Positions 47,841 to 61,789 of a DNA stretch of 64,000 nucleotides are shown here, piece after piece; position 1 is the stretch's first letter; every line of letters begins with the position of its first letter. Below the pieces are notes generated by a model that was not told where the DNA came from, made no database searches, and was given only the letters and a program-made list of their open reading frames with translations. The stretch spans positions 61,122 to 125,121 of the forward strand of contig VWZF01006661.1 of NCBI GenBank assembly GCA_013396755.1. Direction: 5' to 3'. This stretch comes from Sclerurus mexicanus (taxonomy: Eukaryota > Chordata > Aves > Passeriformes > Furnariidae). The translations under genes were made by a program, and so were the position numbers.

Positions 47841-50786
47841 GTAATTTTAACAGAAAATTGACTGGAAACACAGAATTTGGGATGCTTTGACAAGGGAGTA
47901 TCAAACTCATGGTATCTTTAAAGAACCCCAACAAACCAGGAAACCACATCAACTCCCAGTGGCTTTCAGCTTTAGGTAGTGTATCCCTCCTGGCTCTCTG
48001 TTGCAGTAGGCATTGAGATTGCAGCGGTTGATGCCCACACTGGAATTGAGAACCTGAGGGTACTTCTTAGACTCAGTTTTCTGTTCTAACAATCCACATC
48101 TCTTAATTGCACTTTTTTCTTAGCCTGAACTCTAGAGTGTTTTACGTCCTGAAAATCTAGATGATAGTAAGATACAGTAGAGATTTAGGAGATTCCTTCC
48201 TAAATAATGTCACTATCTCTTTTTATCTGGTCATGGATACATATAGGCTAATCATTTCTGTAGTTAGTGGAATGACTGAAAACAAGGATTTTGTTCTCCT
48301 TTTTTTAGTAAATACTACAAAACAAAGTTACGTATATATGCTGTAGGTATTACTTTTGATATTTTAAACCATCATAGCCACATTATGGGAGCTGTCTGGT
48401 GTTAGAAGAACTTTGAATTTTTTTTCACACTATAAAGATTAGTTTACTGTTTGTGGACTGGATCCTTCTTGCATTGCATATGTGCCTAAATCTGTGGGGC
48501 CCAATGGCCAGAAAGACCCAGAAATGCATTAAAATAGTCTAGCCCACTCAGCTCCAAAGTCATCTTACACACTATTTGCCCCTAACTGGTTTTGTGGATA
48601 TTATTGTCAAATATGAATCTGCAGAATATCTCCTGGTCTGGAATCTTGCCCCCTTAGAGCTGTCAGCTGTTCTCCTGCAGCCTTGCTTAGTGGCTGGTAC
48701 ATGCATGTGTTAGGATCTGTGTACTGTGCCGTTTTTCTAGGGAATAATTTTGCTTGCCAAAGATCATCATCAAAATTTTAAATATCTTTAAAAGTTATAT
48801 TTCAGAATACAGCTATTCTATCTGTAACTTCTGTGGTACTATTAGAAATGGAAAGGGGCTGTGAAGCCTGCCAACTCATCTTTCATGTGCCTTTCCCACT
48901 GGTGTTTCTTTCTGCAGAATCAAGCTTGCACAGCAGTGTGTTTCTGTTCCCTTTAACATGTGGTCCCTGTTAAAAAAAATGCAATGAAAAAATGCTGTGG
49001 TAAAATTATTTATTTGCTTTAAAAAAAAAACAACTGGTACAAAAAGTAAATATGTTTACTGTGTCTCTTTCCATTCAGAGTATTTCCTTTTTTAAGCTCC
49101 GTTTGTGTTCAACAAGACAGCCTCTTGCTCTAAGATTAACATTTCTTATGATTGTTCCTGACAGAGGATTTACTTTCAGAGGCCCTGCTAAGGATAACCA
49201 AAAAAGGGCATGTAGCAAGACAGTTTTGGCAGCTTGCATGAATTTTCGAAGTTTTTTAGGTCTTGGTTTTCTGATGAGTGGCTTCCTGAGCATGCCTAGG
49301 GAATGACAGGCATCTCTGCAGGCAGGCTGAACCCACCTTGGCTTGTGCGTAGTCATTGGCTGCCTATTAGAATAAATTGAGGACAATGCATACCGCTGCC
49401 TGCCAATTGTAAACATAAGGGATATGTATTCACTTAGCATTGACTTTTGGGAGGGGCCAAGGAAAGGCTGTAGTTTTATTGAATAGGGCTGTGTGTGAGG
49501 CTGCTGGTGTGCCTTTCTTGCTGCGCTCCTGCCCAAACAGCCAGTTATTCATTTCCTTCCTGCTAGTTGAAAACTTTTCAGCCAGAGGTAAGGACTTACA
49601 ATATGTATTTGTTTGGGAGTGATCCGGTCTGACTGCATTTGTGTTACGGCTACAGATTAAGCAGCATGCGAAACCTAATGAGCTGTGGAAATACTGCAAA
49701 AGTGTCGGAGACTATTTTTGCTCTCCTCCTCTCTCTGTACCTCACCCCCCACCCCGTTTCCAGATGTTCGTGGTGAACTAAAGGAGATCTCTGTGCCGAG
49801 TGGGTGGAGGGGATGCCTGCTTGCCCACCCCAGCAGACCTGAATGGGGAGGTGCAGGGCAGGATCTATGCTTCTCACATCACTTCATTTTTGATCCTTCA
49901 CTGGGCTTGTTAGTGGAGCAATAAGCTATCTATCCTTTTTTGTTCCACCCCACTCCCCCCCTTTTTTTTTTTTTAAAGGAATTGCAATAAGAATTTTTAG
50001 TGCATTAAGGTCTGCTGAATTGCTTTTAATTTTGCGTCTTAATACCTGGTCTTTCAGGGCAGCCTGACTATAAGGGCAGTCTCCAGGCGTAACTGGTACA
50101 GATACAGTAAAGCTCTGATTAATGTAAGCGATCTGATACTTGCTGAAGCAAATGTCCCTCATGGCAGCCTTTCACAGAAGTATTGTTGACAGTAGATGGT
50201 ATTTTGTTTTCAGGCTTCTACATGTGCAACAGCGCATTGCCAGAATGATTTTTTGTGAAGTTGTCTTTCCTGTTAAAAGGAGAAAAAATGCGCGTGGGTG
50301 CAACTGGAGCTCTTGTAAGTCTAGGTCTGTATTTGTGTCAGAGTGGTCCTGGGGAGAGCCAGCGAGCAGGCTCCCCTTCCCAGCTCCTTTGACGTGCTTG
50401 GACAGTTGGAAAGTGCTGTGCACAGTTGTCTGCTGATAGCATGACATTGTGCATAGCAGGAAATTTCTCAAAGAAAGAGCTGGGGAAAGGAAGGGGGGAG
50501 GAAGTTAACTGCAGATGAATACTTGGTAGGAACAGACATCAAACTGCTAGTCTCTGGCCAGACCTGCAGTAATACAATAGATTTTTCACCGATGTTATAT
50601 GTAGTTTGGAAGAATGAAAACATAACTCTTTTAAAATGAATTTTTGGAGCATGCAATATTTGTGCAATTTTGCCTGAGAAGGCTTCTCTTGCTAAAAGGC
50701 AGGCAAGAGAATAATTTGGGAAAATAACACATTCCCTCCTTGGCAGCAGCTCAAAGAAAATAAGGAGCCAGGGTGTTGCTAGTTTG

Positions 50787-50822
50787 CTTTTTGTTTGTTT
50801 GTTTTTGTGTTTGTTTGTTTTA
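50787..50822. repeat. (TTTG)n simple repeat
   Basis: Tandem TTTG units with one TTTTTGTG interruption. A short low-complexity array of no evident function. Confidence 0.85.
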
Positions 50823-53800
50823 TTTTGGTGGTGGGTTTTTGTGACAACTCTGTGTTTATTATAATTTGTCTATTTTAGATACCATACTATAAAAGATTGT
50901 GCTTGTGTGGTTTGCCATCGGAGAACCCTTGGAACCCTGCCTCCATTCTTTTTCTGTCTCATTAAATGTAGCAGTAGTTTCTCAGTAAGCATATGCATCT
51001 GCAGCAAGTCTCATATCTTCTTTTCCTGCCATTGAGACAGAATGAGATCCTAAAATGACACACACCAAAACTGATGGAATGGGCTATTTTAACATAAATT
51101 GCAAATGGAGAGAAACTTCAGGTAGTTCATTTGCTTAATTAAATTGCCTTTAAGGTAAGGCAGGGCTGAACTTTTCTTAATACATTTGAAGAAAGTATAG
51201 GTCTGCCATTTTTAGGGAAGCTTTTTTGATAAGTGAGTATTTTGGTCAAAAAACCTGCATATGTTAATGTAGTATCTAAATCATAATGGCAGGGAAGAAA
51301 TATCAGATAAAATGGCTGAACAAGAGACTCAATTGAAATGATTTGTATTTCCTGAAAACTCATCTTTAATGCCACTTGCAATGACAAGAGGATCAATTCC
51401 ACATCCTTCATTCACACAATTAGTTCTGGTGACATCAATACCATCATTAATGGGGATTCAGGGTCTGATGCAAGAGGTGTCCTGTGTACTCTGAATATAC
51501 TTTGACAGTCAGTGATGTAAGCATGTATTAGGAGAATAAGGGATTTTCCACAATTGCTACTTCATATACTCATGGCATTATTCCCACATGGAGCAGCCTG
51601 AGAAAGGGGCAATTTCCTTTGTGCTTCTATTTCTTCTCCAACATCAATACATAATGCAATAGTGACACTGAAAGCTAGGTGATTTGAATTGAAAGGAGGG
51701 TGTGCAAGTTTCTGTGGCTGGCATTAGAGGGCAAATTGAAGTTCATTAAAATGGGAAGATTTCTTATTCTTCAGTCTCATTCATGGGGCCACGTGTGGCA
51801 TGGAGACATGCCTGTCAGCATCTCAGTCCCATATAGTTATGCTGCAGTGCTACTTGTTTCAGGTGGTGAGACTAGAAAGATAGGACAAGGCCTGTGGGAT
51901 GTCCTTCCTGCAGGACAAATAGAACTTGAATGCCCTGGGACTGTTTAAAATGCTCTGATTTCACACTAGTTGCTTTCATGAGACCTATTCTGTGGACTGC
52001 CTGAATTTTAATTTGTATTAAAGATCCATGGAGTTTTTATCCCCTATCTCCCAAGGGTACAGCTTTGTACATTTGATCACTGTGTGTGAACAAAGAGGGA
52101 CAGGAAACCAGATATGCCAAAGAATGAGAGGGCCAAGAGAGCAGCATTAACTGTCTATCTGCAGGGCTCGTCTGGACTCTCCTGGGTAAAAAGAAAGCAC
52201 CAAAAAGGCAAAAGGGCAGAATGGCAAGTGCAGTTCTGGAAACCTTTTGTTGCTTTTGAGAGTTGCTTCTTGGGGAGTTTGCAGGATTGGGCTCCAGGTG
52301 TACAAAGCCTCAGGCACGCAAGCCTGTGACTGCAAAGAATAGGAGTCTGCCTTCAAAGCAAGCTTTCATTCTTTTAAAATTGCATCCTCATAGTAACTAC
52401 CCCTTGGCAGCTTCTAACAAGAAAGCTGCTGCCTTACTAGAGCCTTCAGAAATATGCATGTGCAGGGGATGGTTTGCTGGTTTTGTTTATAGCTCCTGAG
52501 TGGGTAAGTGGGTGAAAACAGATTTGGGGGGCAACTGTGCTGGAAGTAAGACACCTACCTATGTGCAGGCACTTACTCTTAGGGTACTGATTCTTGCTGG
52601 GAAGATGTAGCTGCTCCATGCCTCCAAACTGCTTGTCAAGGCAGAAATTTGACTGAGATATTTAAAGATCAGATTAGATCTGACCTTTCTGGATGAAACA
52701 CTGAGGTCACAGGACAGCTGAACTATATAACCTTTTTTTTTCCCTTTCCTGGTGCCTATGTACAGTTGAACTAGCCCAGCAGGGAAGGATGCTCAATTTT
52801 GGATCCCTCCCAGTCCTGCGGGAGCTTGCTCCTACTTTTCTTGAAACCAATTTGATGAACCCAAAAGGTTAGAGAATGTAGCTATTATGTAGCTGCTAGC
52901 CCTTGTGTGTTAGCTGTACAGTTTACATCCTGCATTAAGAAAGTGCTGCTTTTCATGTGTTTTTCCTTTGGAACTGTGCTTAGTGCTTACAAGTGGTGTG
53001 AGACTGGCAGCCAGACTGCTCAGCAGATACTAGGGTTAGTAATGTGGTCCCTACTGTGTCCCACTCCCTGAGTATCTTTAGCTGCCTTTAGATGCAGGGA
53101 GTGCTGCCTTCCAGTCTTTCTCACGTGCAAGCATCCTGGCTATTGTCTGGCAGAAAATGTCGAGCATCCAGTGACAGCAGTGACCAGGCTTGCTGGGCTC
53201 CCTGGCAGTGAGGCAGGGAGGCTCTGAGCTGGGTCACCCACCTTCTCTACCTGTGGGCAGGAACCACTACTGCAAATTTATGCCTTTTTCCCCCTTCCTG
53301 CCCCTTGTGTCTGCCCATCAAGAGGAAAAAACTGTCCCTGAAGCACAGAGGCAGCTCCTGATGAGAAAATCTTGTCTATAGAAGAGTTTATGGGTTGAAG
53401 CCAGGAAGAAGTGCTTGTAGAGACCGTCTTTCTGGCTTGAGGTGAGGTCAGGACCAAACAACTGAGGAAGCAGGGGAAAGAGAGAAAGGGAAAAAGAAGC
53501 TGTATCTTAAGCCACTAGAGAAATCTTTCCTTTGAATTTTTTTCTATGGTCATAAATATCTGGTGAGTCACTTCATCTCCAATGGTCTGTTTCTCTGTCT
53601 TCAAGTAAAGGATAATCTGTACCTTTCTGTATTTACCCCATTAGGTTGCTGGGGCTTAGTTCCACTAGTGTTTATAAAGAATTTTTAATGCCAAAATGCC
53701 AAGTTTAAACACTGGCTAAAACCTTATTTTTGACTGATTTCCCAGCAAGAACTTAGACTTTTTTTTCTGGATTTGTTCACACAGGTATGTATTCTACTAG

Positions 53801-56249
53801 AAAGTAACTTCTAGATAACGGGTATAAACTGCTGAAGGCCAGTGAATGAGATGGAAGATGTGGACCAGTGCAGTAGTGACATCGTGCTGATGTGTGTGGA
53901 GGGAATTTCATGGATGCTTGCAGATTGAACTGTGCTTGCTGCATCTGAAACAATCTTCCTGTGGAGTTTTCATGCATGTTCCAAAACTGCATAAAGGTAG
54001 TTTTTGCTTACAGATCCACCATAGAGTCATAAGCTTGAAAGTGAAACTATTAAGCAAACTGCTGAATCTTATCTACTTGTTACGTTTCATGTCCATGAAA
54101 GCATTTGAAACTGTAAGCCCTGGGGCCAGGCCAGGCTGCAGTGGGGAAAATACTAGGGAAAGATTTCAGGCAATGAAAACAACATTACATGTTTCCATGC
54201 CCTCTTGTATACAGAATAAAAAAAAAGAGCATTTCCCTTAAGACTTGCTGTGGAGGGCGTGAAGCAAAGTGGAACCCACTGGTTTGCACACACTCTGATT
54301 TATGTCCTTAAATGGGAAAAAAAAATCTTTGGAATTTAGCTCATAGAAGGGTTATAAATAGATCTGTAGAGATAAAGCTTTGCTATAAATGCGTTGGTTT
54401 GGGATGTATTGAGAAGGGCAACTCTGTAGGCCAAGAAATATGAAAGGAGGGTTATGTCCTGCTGAGAGCAGGAAGACAGTGTCATTACACATGGATGTGC
54501 ATGTGACCTTCCCAATCTTCCTTCAAGCATGTGAAAATCTAAGGAGCATGGAAATTGCTGTCACTTCTAAAAGTAAAATAACTTGAGGTGAGGGAGAACT
54601 AGCATTCATAATTCATTAAATGGCTAAGGGAGCCTGAACCCATGACAGCTATGTAAATAAAGGTCCTGAGATTTTGACAGATTATGTCCTTTTCTGAAGT
54701 AACTGATTTTGGCTAGGGAGAAGCGGTTCAGGGCTGGATGAACCCTCATCTAGTGAGTGCAGGAGCAGCAGTTCCCATGCTCCTTCAGAAGTCAAGGTTC
54801 GAGGATCGTACCCCTAGGATTCCAGTCATCTTCAAAGGGATCTCTGCCCAAGTGGAGGAGTCTATGATCAGGCCATTGTTTGTTTCTTACTTGCAAGGCT
54901 TTGATGTTCCCTGCTGTCTTGCTGATTGCCACAGGCCATGTTGCTACCCTTTTCCCACTTCGTTCTTTTCTTTGACAGTGAGCTCTGTAATGGTGAAATG
55001 GCACTCCTCCCTTGATTATTTTTTATTTTTTTTCCTAGCCACAGGATTCACTCTGGTAAAATGTTTCATTCCAGAAGCAAAGGTATGACCTTTTATAATT
55101 CCTCACCATTTCAGAGGACCTAACAGTGCTACTTTGATAGCCCAGACTATTGCTAATACCTGAGAACAATTTCTGCTCAGTCTTCTGGGTTCAGTAGACA
55201 AACATTCAGCTAAGGAATTTTGCCTACATCTTCTTAATGACTGCAACATAACTTGCTTTCTCTCAGCAATTTCAAAAGTCACTGAGCCAGGGAGAATTTG
55301 GCTTTGCTCCAGCCTAGTTAAAACTCATAAGTTTGAAAAAGAATTCTTGGCTGCCAGGTGTGGAAATTGGGAGTGGCTTGGGTTCCCTCTGAGATCTGGA
55401 GAAACATTTGGACAGCTCTCATTTACTGGCATAGCTTAACCTGCTGGTGCTGTAGGATGCTTCTAGTCAACATTGTTCATGAGCAGCTTTGGGATGCTGC
55501 ACCCCTGGGTGGGCAGAGAGGAGAGAGTTTGCTGCTTTGTTTGTCTTGGGAACAGCATATTCCCATTTGCAGAGCCATACCCCTGCTATGAAAATGAGGA
55601 GTTTAATGTGGATGTCTGATAAGTCACAGCTGCTGCTTTTCCACTTCAAAAAGAACTTGGATTATAAAGACTGAAGTGCAGCATTTTAATTGTTGTAAAT
55701 ATGAACAAGAGAGTTTAGGCAATCCAGATGATATGGAGCCAAACATTTATGTGGCTAATGTATATTACATTGACAAAAGCAGGCCAGCTGAGAATTTCCC
55801 TACTGCTATCCCAGTGATTTAAAACACCAAATGTCTCTTTTCTGCTACAGTAGTGAAAATGAAAGAGAAGATTGGATCTGGGCATCAGTTGGCCTGAATT
55901 TGAACTTGATTTTAGTAGCTGTACTGTACTGTAGTGATGTAAACGGTATTGTTAGGGGTTTTTTTTAAAATACAGATTGAATCTAACCTCAGTTACCTTA
56001 GTGCAAATCCGTTTGATTTCCTTGAGTTACTCTGAATTTGCTGTAAGCTGCTTGATATCAAGAAGCAAGCTCTCTTTGTTTGGCTTTCTACACATCCCCT
56101 AAAGGACAACGACAGCAGGAAATTGGGTCAAAATCCCAGCAACAAACATTCACTGGAAAATAGTATTTCGTACAAGAGAGCGCACTGCAAATCCAGAGAG
56201 CCAGTAAAATTCCATTGCTCATTTGCTTCCTGGTGATTAAAAGGCCCAG

Positions 56250-56259
56250 CCATATATGG
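56250..56259 (+). promoter_or_regulatory. CArG box (SRF consensus)
   Basis: CCATATATGG fits the serum response factor consensus CC(A/T)6GG exactly. It lies in a 250-bp block (about 56040-56300) that is less A+T-rich and more complex than its surroundings. Conservation cannot be judged here, and a single ten-base match is weak by itself. Confidence 0.3.
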
Positions 56260-59200
56260 CAAAGGTCTGAACTTCATTCACTCCGATGACAATAGTAAAT
56301 GGCTTACTCATTGTACACAGTATTCAGTCAAGGAGCACTGCATTATAATAGTAAAAGACAATGCATTATAACAACTTTTGCTTGCAGTTTGCTTGCAGTT
56401 TTCTCTGCTGTGCGTTATTACAAGCTCTGTGACTAGGTTTTTTTTTGTTCCTTTACTTAGATTCCTGTCAACGGCAGCCAGTTTGGTTTGCAACTACTCC
56501 ATAAAACCAGACACACCAGCCTATTTCCTGTCTTTCCTCTATCAACCCAAACAAGTGAAAAAACATTTCTCTATCAGTATACATATATATAGCTCCTCGG
56601 TCTTCAGTGCATCTAGTGTGCATTTATATGACTAAAGGTTGAGATTAGTGTACAAAACCTTATTCTCACTAGGTATAAAGCACTAACTTTAACAAAAGCA
56701 GTGACTAAATGCCAGTGTTTCAGAATCAGGGATGGGACTATAGGAATGATGCAAATAAGAAGGATGTGTGTATAAACAGGGATGAGTTTGGGGGGAGGAG
56801 GGGAGCAGTATGCTTTGTATGGGAGTTGCAGAAGAGGTCCCCAGTGCTCCATACAGCTCTCAGGGATTTTCTCTCTACCACATCAGTTTCTAGGTAGTGA
56901 AACCTTACAGAGACAACATAGGGACATAAAGTCATTGAAGCACAGTTGTGCTTACATTCTTGCTTTTCAGTTTATTTTGTTTAGGGATCACTAATCTCTC
57001 TGCCACCAAAGTTGTGGGAATAAAGTAGTTGGTCTAGTTGCATTTTATTTCACAAGGAGAGAGAGAGTTAAGTGCAACAATGGAGTTACATAAGGTTCTC
57101 TGCTTGCTGGAGATTTTCTGGAGGTTTTTATTGTTTGTGTTACATCGAGTACCTTAGAAATATGGTGTTTGTGTCATATTGGTGAATTTAGAGATTGTCT
57201 GGATTCCCTTATGTAATTTTGCTGAAAACCCACATCTTTGTGGCCACAAGGGCTGATTGGTCAGTTGGATCTCCCAGACTGCATGCCTCATTGCACACTA
57301 GCCTTGTGTTTTGAGGCCACATTTAAAATGGTCTGCCACAGGACAGGTTAGCTGAATTTGAAGCAAATCATCTGCCCCTTCAAATACTTTTCATCTCTGG
57401 ATGGCAGAGATATCTACTACTTCTGAGTAGATATCATTTGACAATTATCATGAAGTCATGCTACAACATGCCCACTGAAGAACAATAATGTGACCAAAAG
57501 AAGTACTATCAGGTTGTGACTGTTGGGTCATGCAGTAGTTGCACATGAATAATTTCATTTTCCAGCTCCTAGAAGAATCAGGGATTGCCAATTTGGAGAA
57601 CAAAATAACTACTTATCTAATCTCATTCATATTTTTTCATTCAGGATTTGGATTATGAGAAATTCTGTGTTATATCATCTTTTTAAATGGCATCAGGAGC
57701 CCCTCAAAAAGTCCTTGAATAATAAGCACATTGAATGCAATATGTATTTTTGCATGTTTAGAAATGCCTTTTATTTCTTCTGTTTTTACTATCTTCATGA
57801 GATCAAATGGAAGATGGGAGACAGCTGTGTTTTTCTTTTACCTCGTAAAAAAAGAAAGTGTAAATGATACATGCTATGGAGTAGTTTTCCCCCTGCATTT
57901 ACCCTCCTCCAAGTGATTTGTGATCAAGCTCAGTGTTTGTGCAATCTCATTTTGGCTACTTGTAGAGAAGTTTTGCAGGAGTTTGTGATGTTCAACTCTG
58001 CTGCTCTGCACTATCCCCAGCTGAGAGTTCTCCTTCACTTTGTTGGGGTCCTTCAGTAAAGGCTGTCAAAGTTGTCTACCCCCTTCCCTACTGTGCTTGT
58101 GAACGGCCTTAAAGCTTCAGTCCATTCTCCAAGAAGGGAATTCCATGGTCATGGCTTCATCTGCCAAACCAAGAAGTTTGTTATTCTTGGGTCATCTACT
58201 ATAACAACCCAACTGGTTTTCCAAAACAGGCAGTTTGTTAGTTGGGTTTTTTCCTGTTCACTACCATCTCTAAATAGATGTGAGCTCCTTTCTTGGAGTT
58301 AATATATAGTAGACTTAATATTAACAAGACAGGAGGGAGTAATGATGTGTTTGCCTTCCGTGTCAGAGTATCTGATAAAGATCAGCTCATTGCAGTCAAA
58401 AATGAAAGGAATTTGCTGTATATGTAGGAAATACATTTCATTATAAATGAATGGATTGAAGGGGTGACAGACTACGAATTTTACTTATATGAAAAAATAC
58501 AGTTATACATTTCTGAAGGCCCGGAGCCTGGTGTGATGAACTGGAAAAAACCTTATAATCTGAGAATATTATTTCTGTCTCTTCTGTGACTCTTCTAGGC
58601 AATGGAAAGTCAGTGGTGGAAAGGCTTTTGGAATTAGCAGGCAGAGAACTGTTTTCATCGATCCTCATTCAATGCCTACAGGTCACCAAAGCTGAATTTA
58701 AGTATTTGCATTCAAGATTTTCCAATTTAGAATTAAATACCAGAAGCTGTAGGCATAAAAACCCCTCACACCCATCACCAACATCGCCTGACAAAACCAA
58801 AAAGAAAAAGCTGGAAAAGACATATTTAAGTCATCTTGTACCTATCCTCTGGGCAGTACAGGATAAATCTCAAAAGTATATTCACACATGTTTTGTCCAT
58901 AAACGCCTCTGTTTATTAACAAAATACAATAAACTCTAGTTTTACGGTGAGAATTGGGAGTGCACTTTCTAGTTTTTAGCAAGGGGAAATAGCTATCATT
59001 CTAAAATGTGTTTCTTGGCCCATGGATATTGCTCATGTGAATTCAAGCAAAGAAAAACCTTAATGAATGGAAACTTGTAGAAGAGTTAACAGCATCTGGT
59101 TTTATTATGTACTGTGGCTTTGACATGATCTCACACAAATTTAAGACAAGCGTTACCTCACTGACTTCAATGGAACTGCTTTTCATTTGCAAGGGAGTAA

Positions 59201-59709
59201 ATGAGGCCAAAATTAGACAGAGACCTAGGGAGACTCTTTGGGAGAGGGCTTAGTCTGGGTAATGTGCTTTACATAATATAAAATATATGGGCATATCTAC
59301 ACATTGCAGTAAATGTGTCAGGCCACCTGGGTGAAAGGGGCCAAATTCTGCTTTGAGTAGCACCTGTGTAAATCCAAAATGGACTGTAGGAATAATGTGC
59401 TAGAGAGGACCAAAGAAGTATCTAATTTTCTTTCTGAGTGTGAGTGAACTTCTTTCTTAATGGATTTCTCACGTTTCCTTGATGGTTAGGATATATGGCA
59501 AAATAAGACTGTTCCGCAGGGAGCTTCATGTTTTTTGCTCCTTAATTTCAACCATATCAAAAGAGAAGTTATGTTCATTATTGTAAAGCCAGTTCAGACA
59601 GAAGTACCACATGTGCAGTTATTCTGCTTTGAAACTATCAAAGGAAGAAGTGAAATAAGAACTGTATATTTCTCGGACCAGACCTCTCATCAGAATTGTG
59701 TAAAATTAC

Positions 59710-59845
59710 CTCTTCCTTTAAGCTCAACCTTCAGCTCAGCTAAATCTTGCAAAATTGGAGGAAGGTCACTGTGCTCTATTGAAAGCATAGCTTTTGTCTC
59801 AAAAAGGCAGAAGAGCTTTAAAACTTCTTGATGTCCAGTACAAGT
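59710..59845 (-). CDS. Weak candidate exon, unknown
   Basis: On the minus strand 136 nt lie between an acceptor-like CCTTCTTAACTAAG (ending 59846) and a donor-like AGAG|GTAATT (59709). The open frame gives a leucine- and glutamate-rich, helix-like peptide containing LPPILQDLAELKVELKGR. I do not recognise it. A chance frame is at least as likely, since no neighbouring exon was identified. Confidence 0.18.
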
Positions 59846-61789
59846 CTTAGTTAAGAAGGATGTTTGTGTAGTACAACAGTCTGCAGCTGTGACATGGGCT
59901 TTGTTGTTTTTCTCGGTATGAGGAAATGCAGTTGAAGATATGACAGGTATTGATTCAGAGTGAATAAAGGCCACAGAGAGAGGGTTTTGTTGTCTTGGTT
60001 TTTTTACTCCTTATGTTTTGGTAGTCCTGCTTATTGCTTTCCTGTGCAGCAGCACCTGAGGTACAGGCACATCTGGAACCAGAGCCCGCAGCCTCTTAAG
60101 TGTGAGCTTTGAAATGTTGTGTTTTAGGCTTAGAGTTTAACAAAGCTCCCTTGATTTTAGCAAGCTTTCCTATCAGTGGAACCACTGGTTTCAGATGCTT
60201 TTTGCTTTAATCAGTCTTAGAAACAGTGATGTTTACAGGTGTGTGGTATAAAGTTTCATTCTAATGGGGTTTGCGGCATGATGCTGTGCACTCCCAGTGG
60301 TGGAGAGAAACTGTTTTAAAGACTGTGGAGTTCTGTAGTGTTAACTTTAATTTTTACTTTTCTTGAGGTCTTGAAGGAAAGCAGAATGATGGTAATTAAG
60401 CTTATCAGTGGACCAAAATTGAGGAGGAGAAGGCAATAAGTGTGGGAAATGTTTTAAATGGCCCTATCTCCTTATTTAAGTGAGCTCTTAGAAAGCGGGG
60501 TTACAAGTCTTTTCTCAGCCTATCATAGGTTTCTTACTGTTCACTATCTGAGACTAAGCTAATTATATTATCCACAGGAAAAGCAAAGCAGAAACTAGAG
60601 TCTCTGTGCTTCATAGAACTGCTGATTATTCCCAGTGGTGTTGCAAAAATTTCTTACATAATTGGTATGAGATCATCAACTAATTTCACATAGGATGCTG
60701 TTCTGCCATCATGCAGAAATGACCTCTCAGCTGCAATGCTTTGCCAGATTCACAGTGGTGAGCATGAAGTAAATAGTCTATTGCTCAGAGGATTTGAGAT
60801 GAGATTTTTAGTCCTCTCTGGATCTTCCTCCTAAGGAAATGCTGCCAAGAGAGAGAAACTCCAGTGGGAGTGTTTTTGTTTGAGTACACAACAGAAAAGT
60901 TTTACTTCTGCTTGCTTCTAGCATGCTTCTGTCCTAAAAGACACACTACATTTCTGTCTTAATACTGTCTTTAGCTGAATAGTGCTTGCCAAATTCAACC
61001 TGACTTGTATATGCTAAATGACATTGTGCATGTTGTACGTCACTTTACTGAAACAGAGATGGCCAAGGTCATGTGGAATATAAGTGACAGAGGTAGGGAC
61101 AGAGATCAGGACTTCTGTCTCCTACAGCAAGACACAGAGATCTAAACTATGCTGTCATCTCATGGCATAATATTCAAAAAAATATTTACCTACCTTTCTT
61201 TCACATAAGTCTGGGACTACCATATTAACCACAAAGGAAGAGAGAAGTGATCAGGACAATTTTTGCCTGTGAAGGATTGAAATTTTAGAGCAGTTTAAAC
61301 ATATTTAGAGGTGTTAGATGAGAAAAAACAACTCAAGATACTGAATGCAGGGTTATCAGCTGAGTAGTCTTCTAAGTGAAAAACACCTAAATAAATGTTT
61401 TTGGGTGACTTGGATGTCATGAAATTTGATGCCTTTTAATATATGCTGAATTTCCCCATTGCTATTTAGTTAAGTGTAAGGCTATTACGGGGCATTATGG
61501 TATTCTGTCCAAAGTACCTGGCTACCCTTGACCGGCTTTATTGTTGATTAGTAGAAGTATAGGGTAAGTGGTGCTGATCCAGATTTCTGCTGCTGGATAC
61601 TTTCTGCTGCTGTACATCCATGGAGTTGTATTAGGACCATGCTTGTTGTATTGGGCTGCTTTTAAGAAACTTTCCTCATAATTTACTGAAGGTATTCTCA
61701 GCAAATGGGCAATAGATCTCCTAGGCAGTGCATCTGTCATGGTGGTTTCAGAAAGCTGAGTTGGCACAAAGTTCTTTTGTGCTGGACTG

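Larger units (their letters stand above)
43113..61789. other. Long non-coding stretch
   Basis: About 18.7 kb without a recognisable gene or delimitable transposon. It contains T runs (47807-47840), a TTTG repeat (50787-50822), a GA repeat (57055-57067) and weak single signals listed separately (46108, 56250, 59710). The longest open frames (152 codons at 45412-45870 and 153 codons at 49075-49536, both minus) overlap plus-strand frames and show no motifs I recognise. Confidence 0.6.

Noticed and set aside
49075..49536. 153-codon minus-strand frame with basic stretches
   Set aside because: An opposite-strand frame overlaps it, and there is no motif, no CpG island and no clear polyadenylation signal nearby.
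58586..58939. 117-codon plus-strand frame
   Set aside because: The lysine-rich part reflects an A-rich tract. No family resemblance or exon boundaries.
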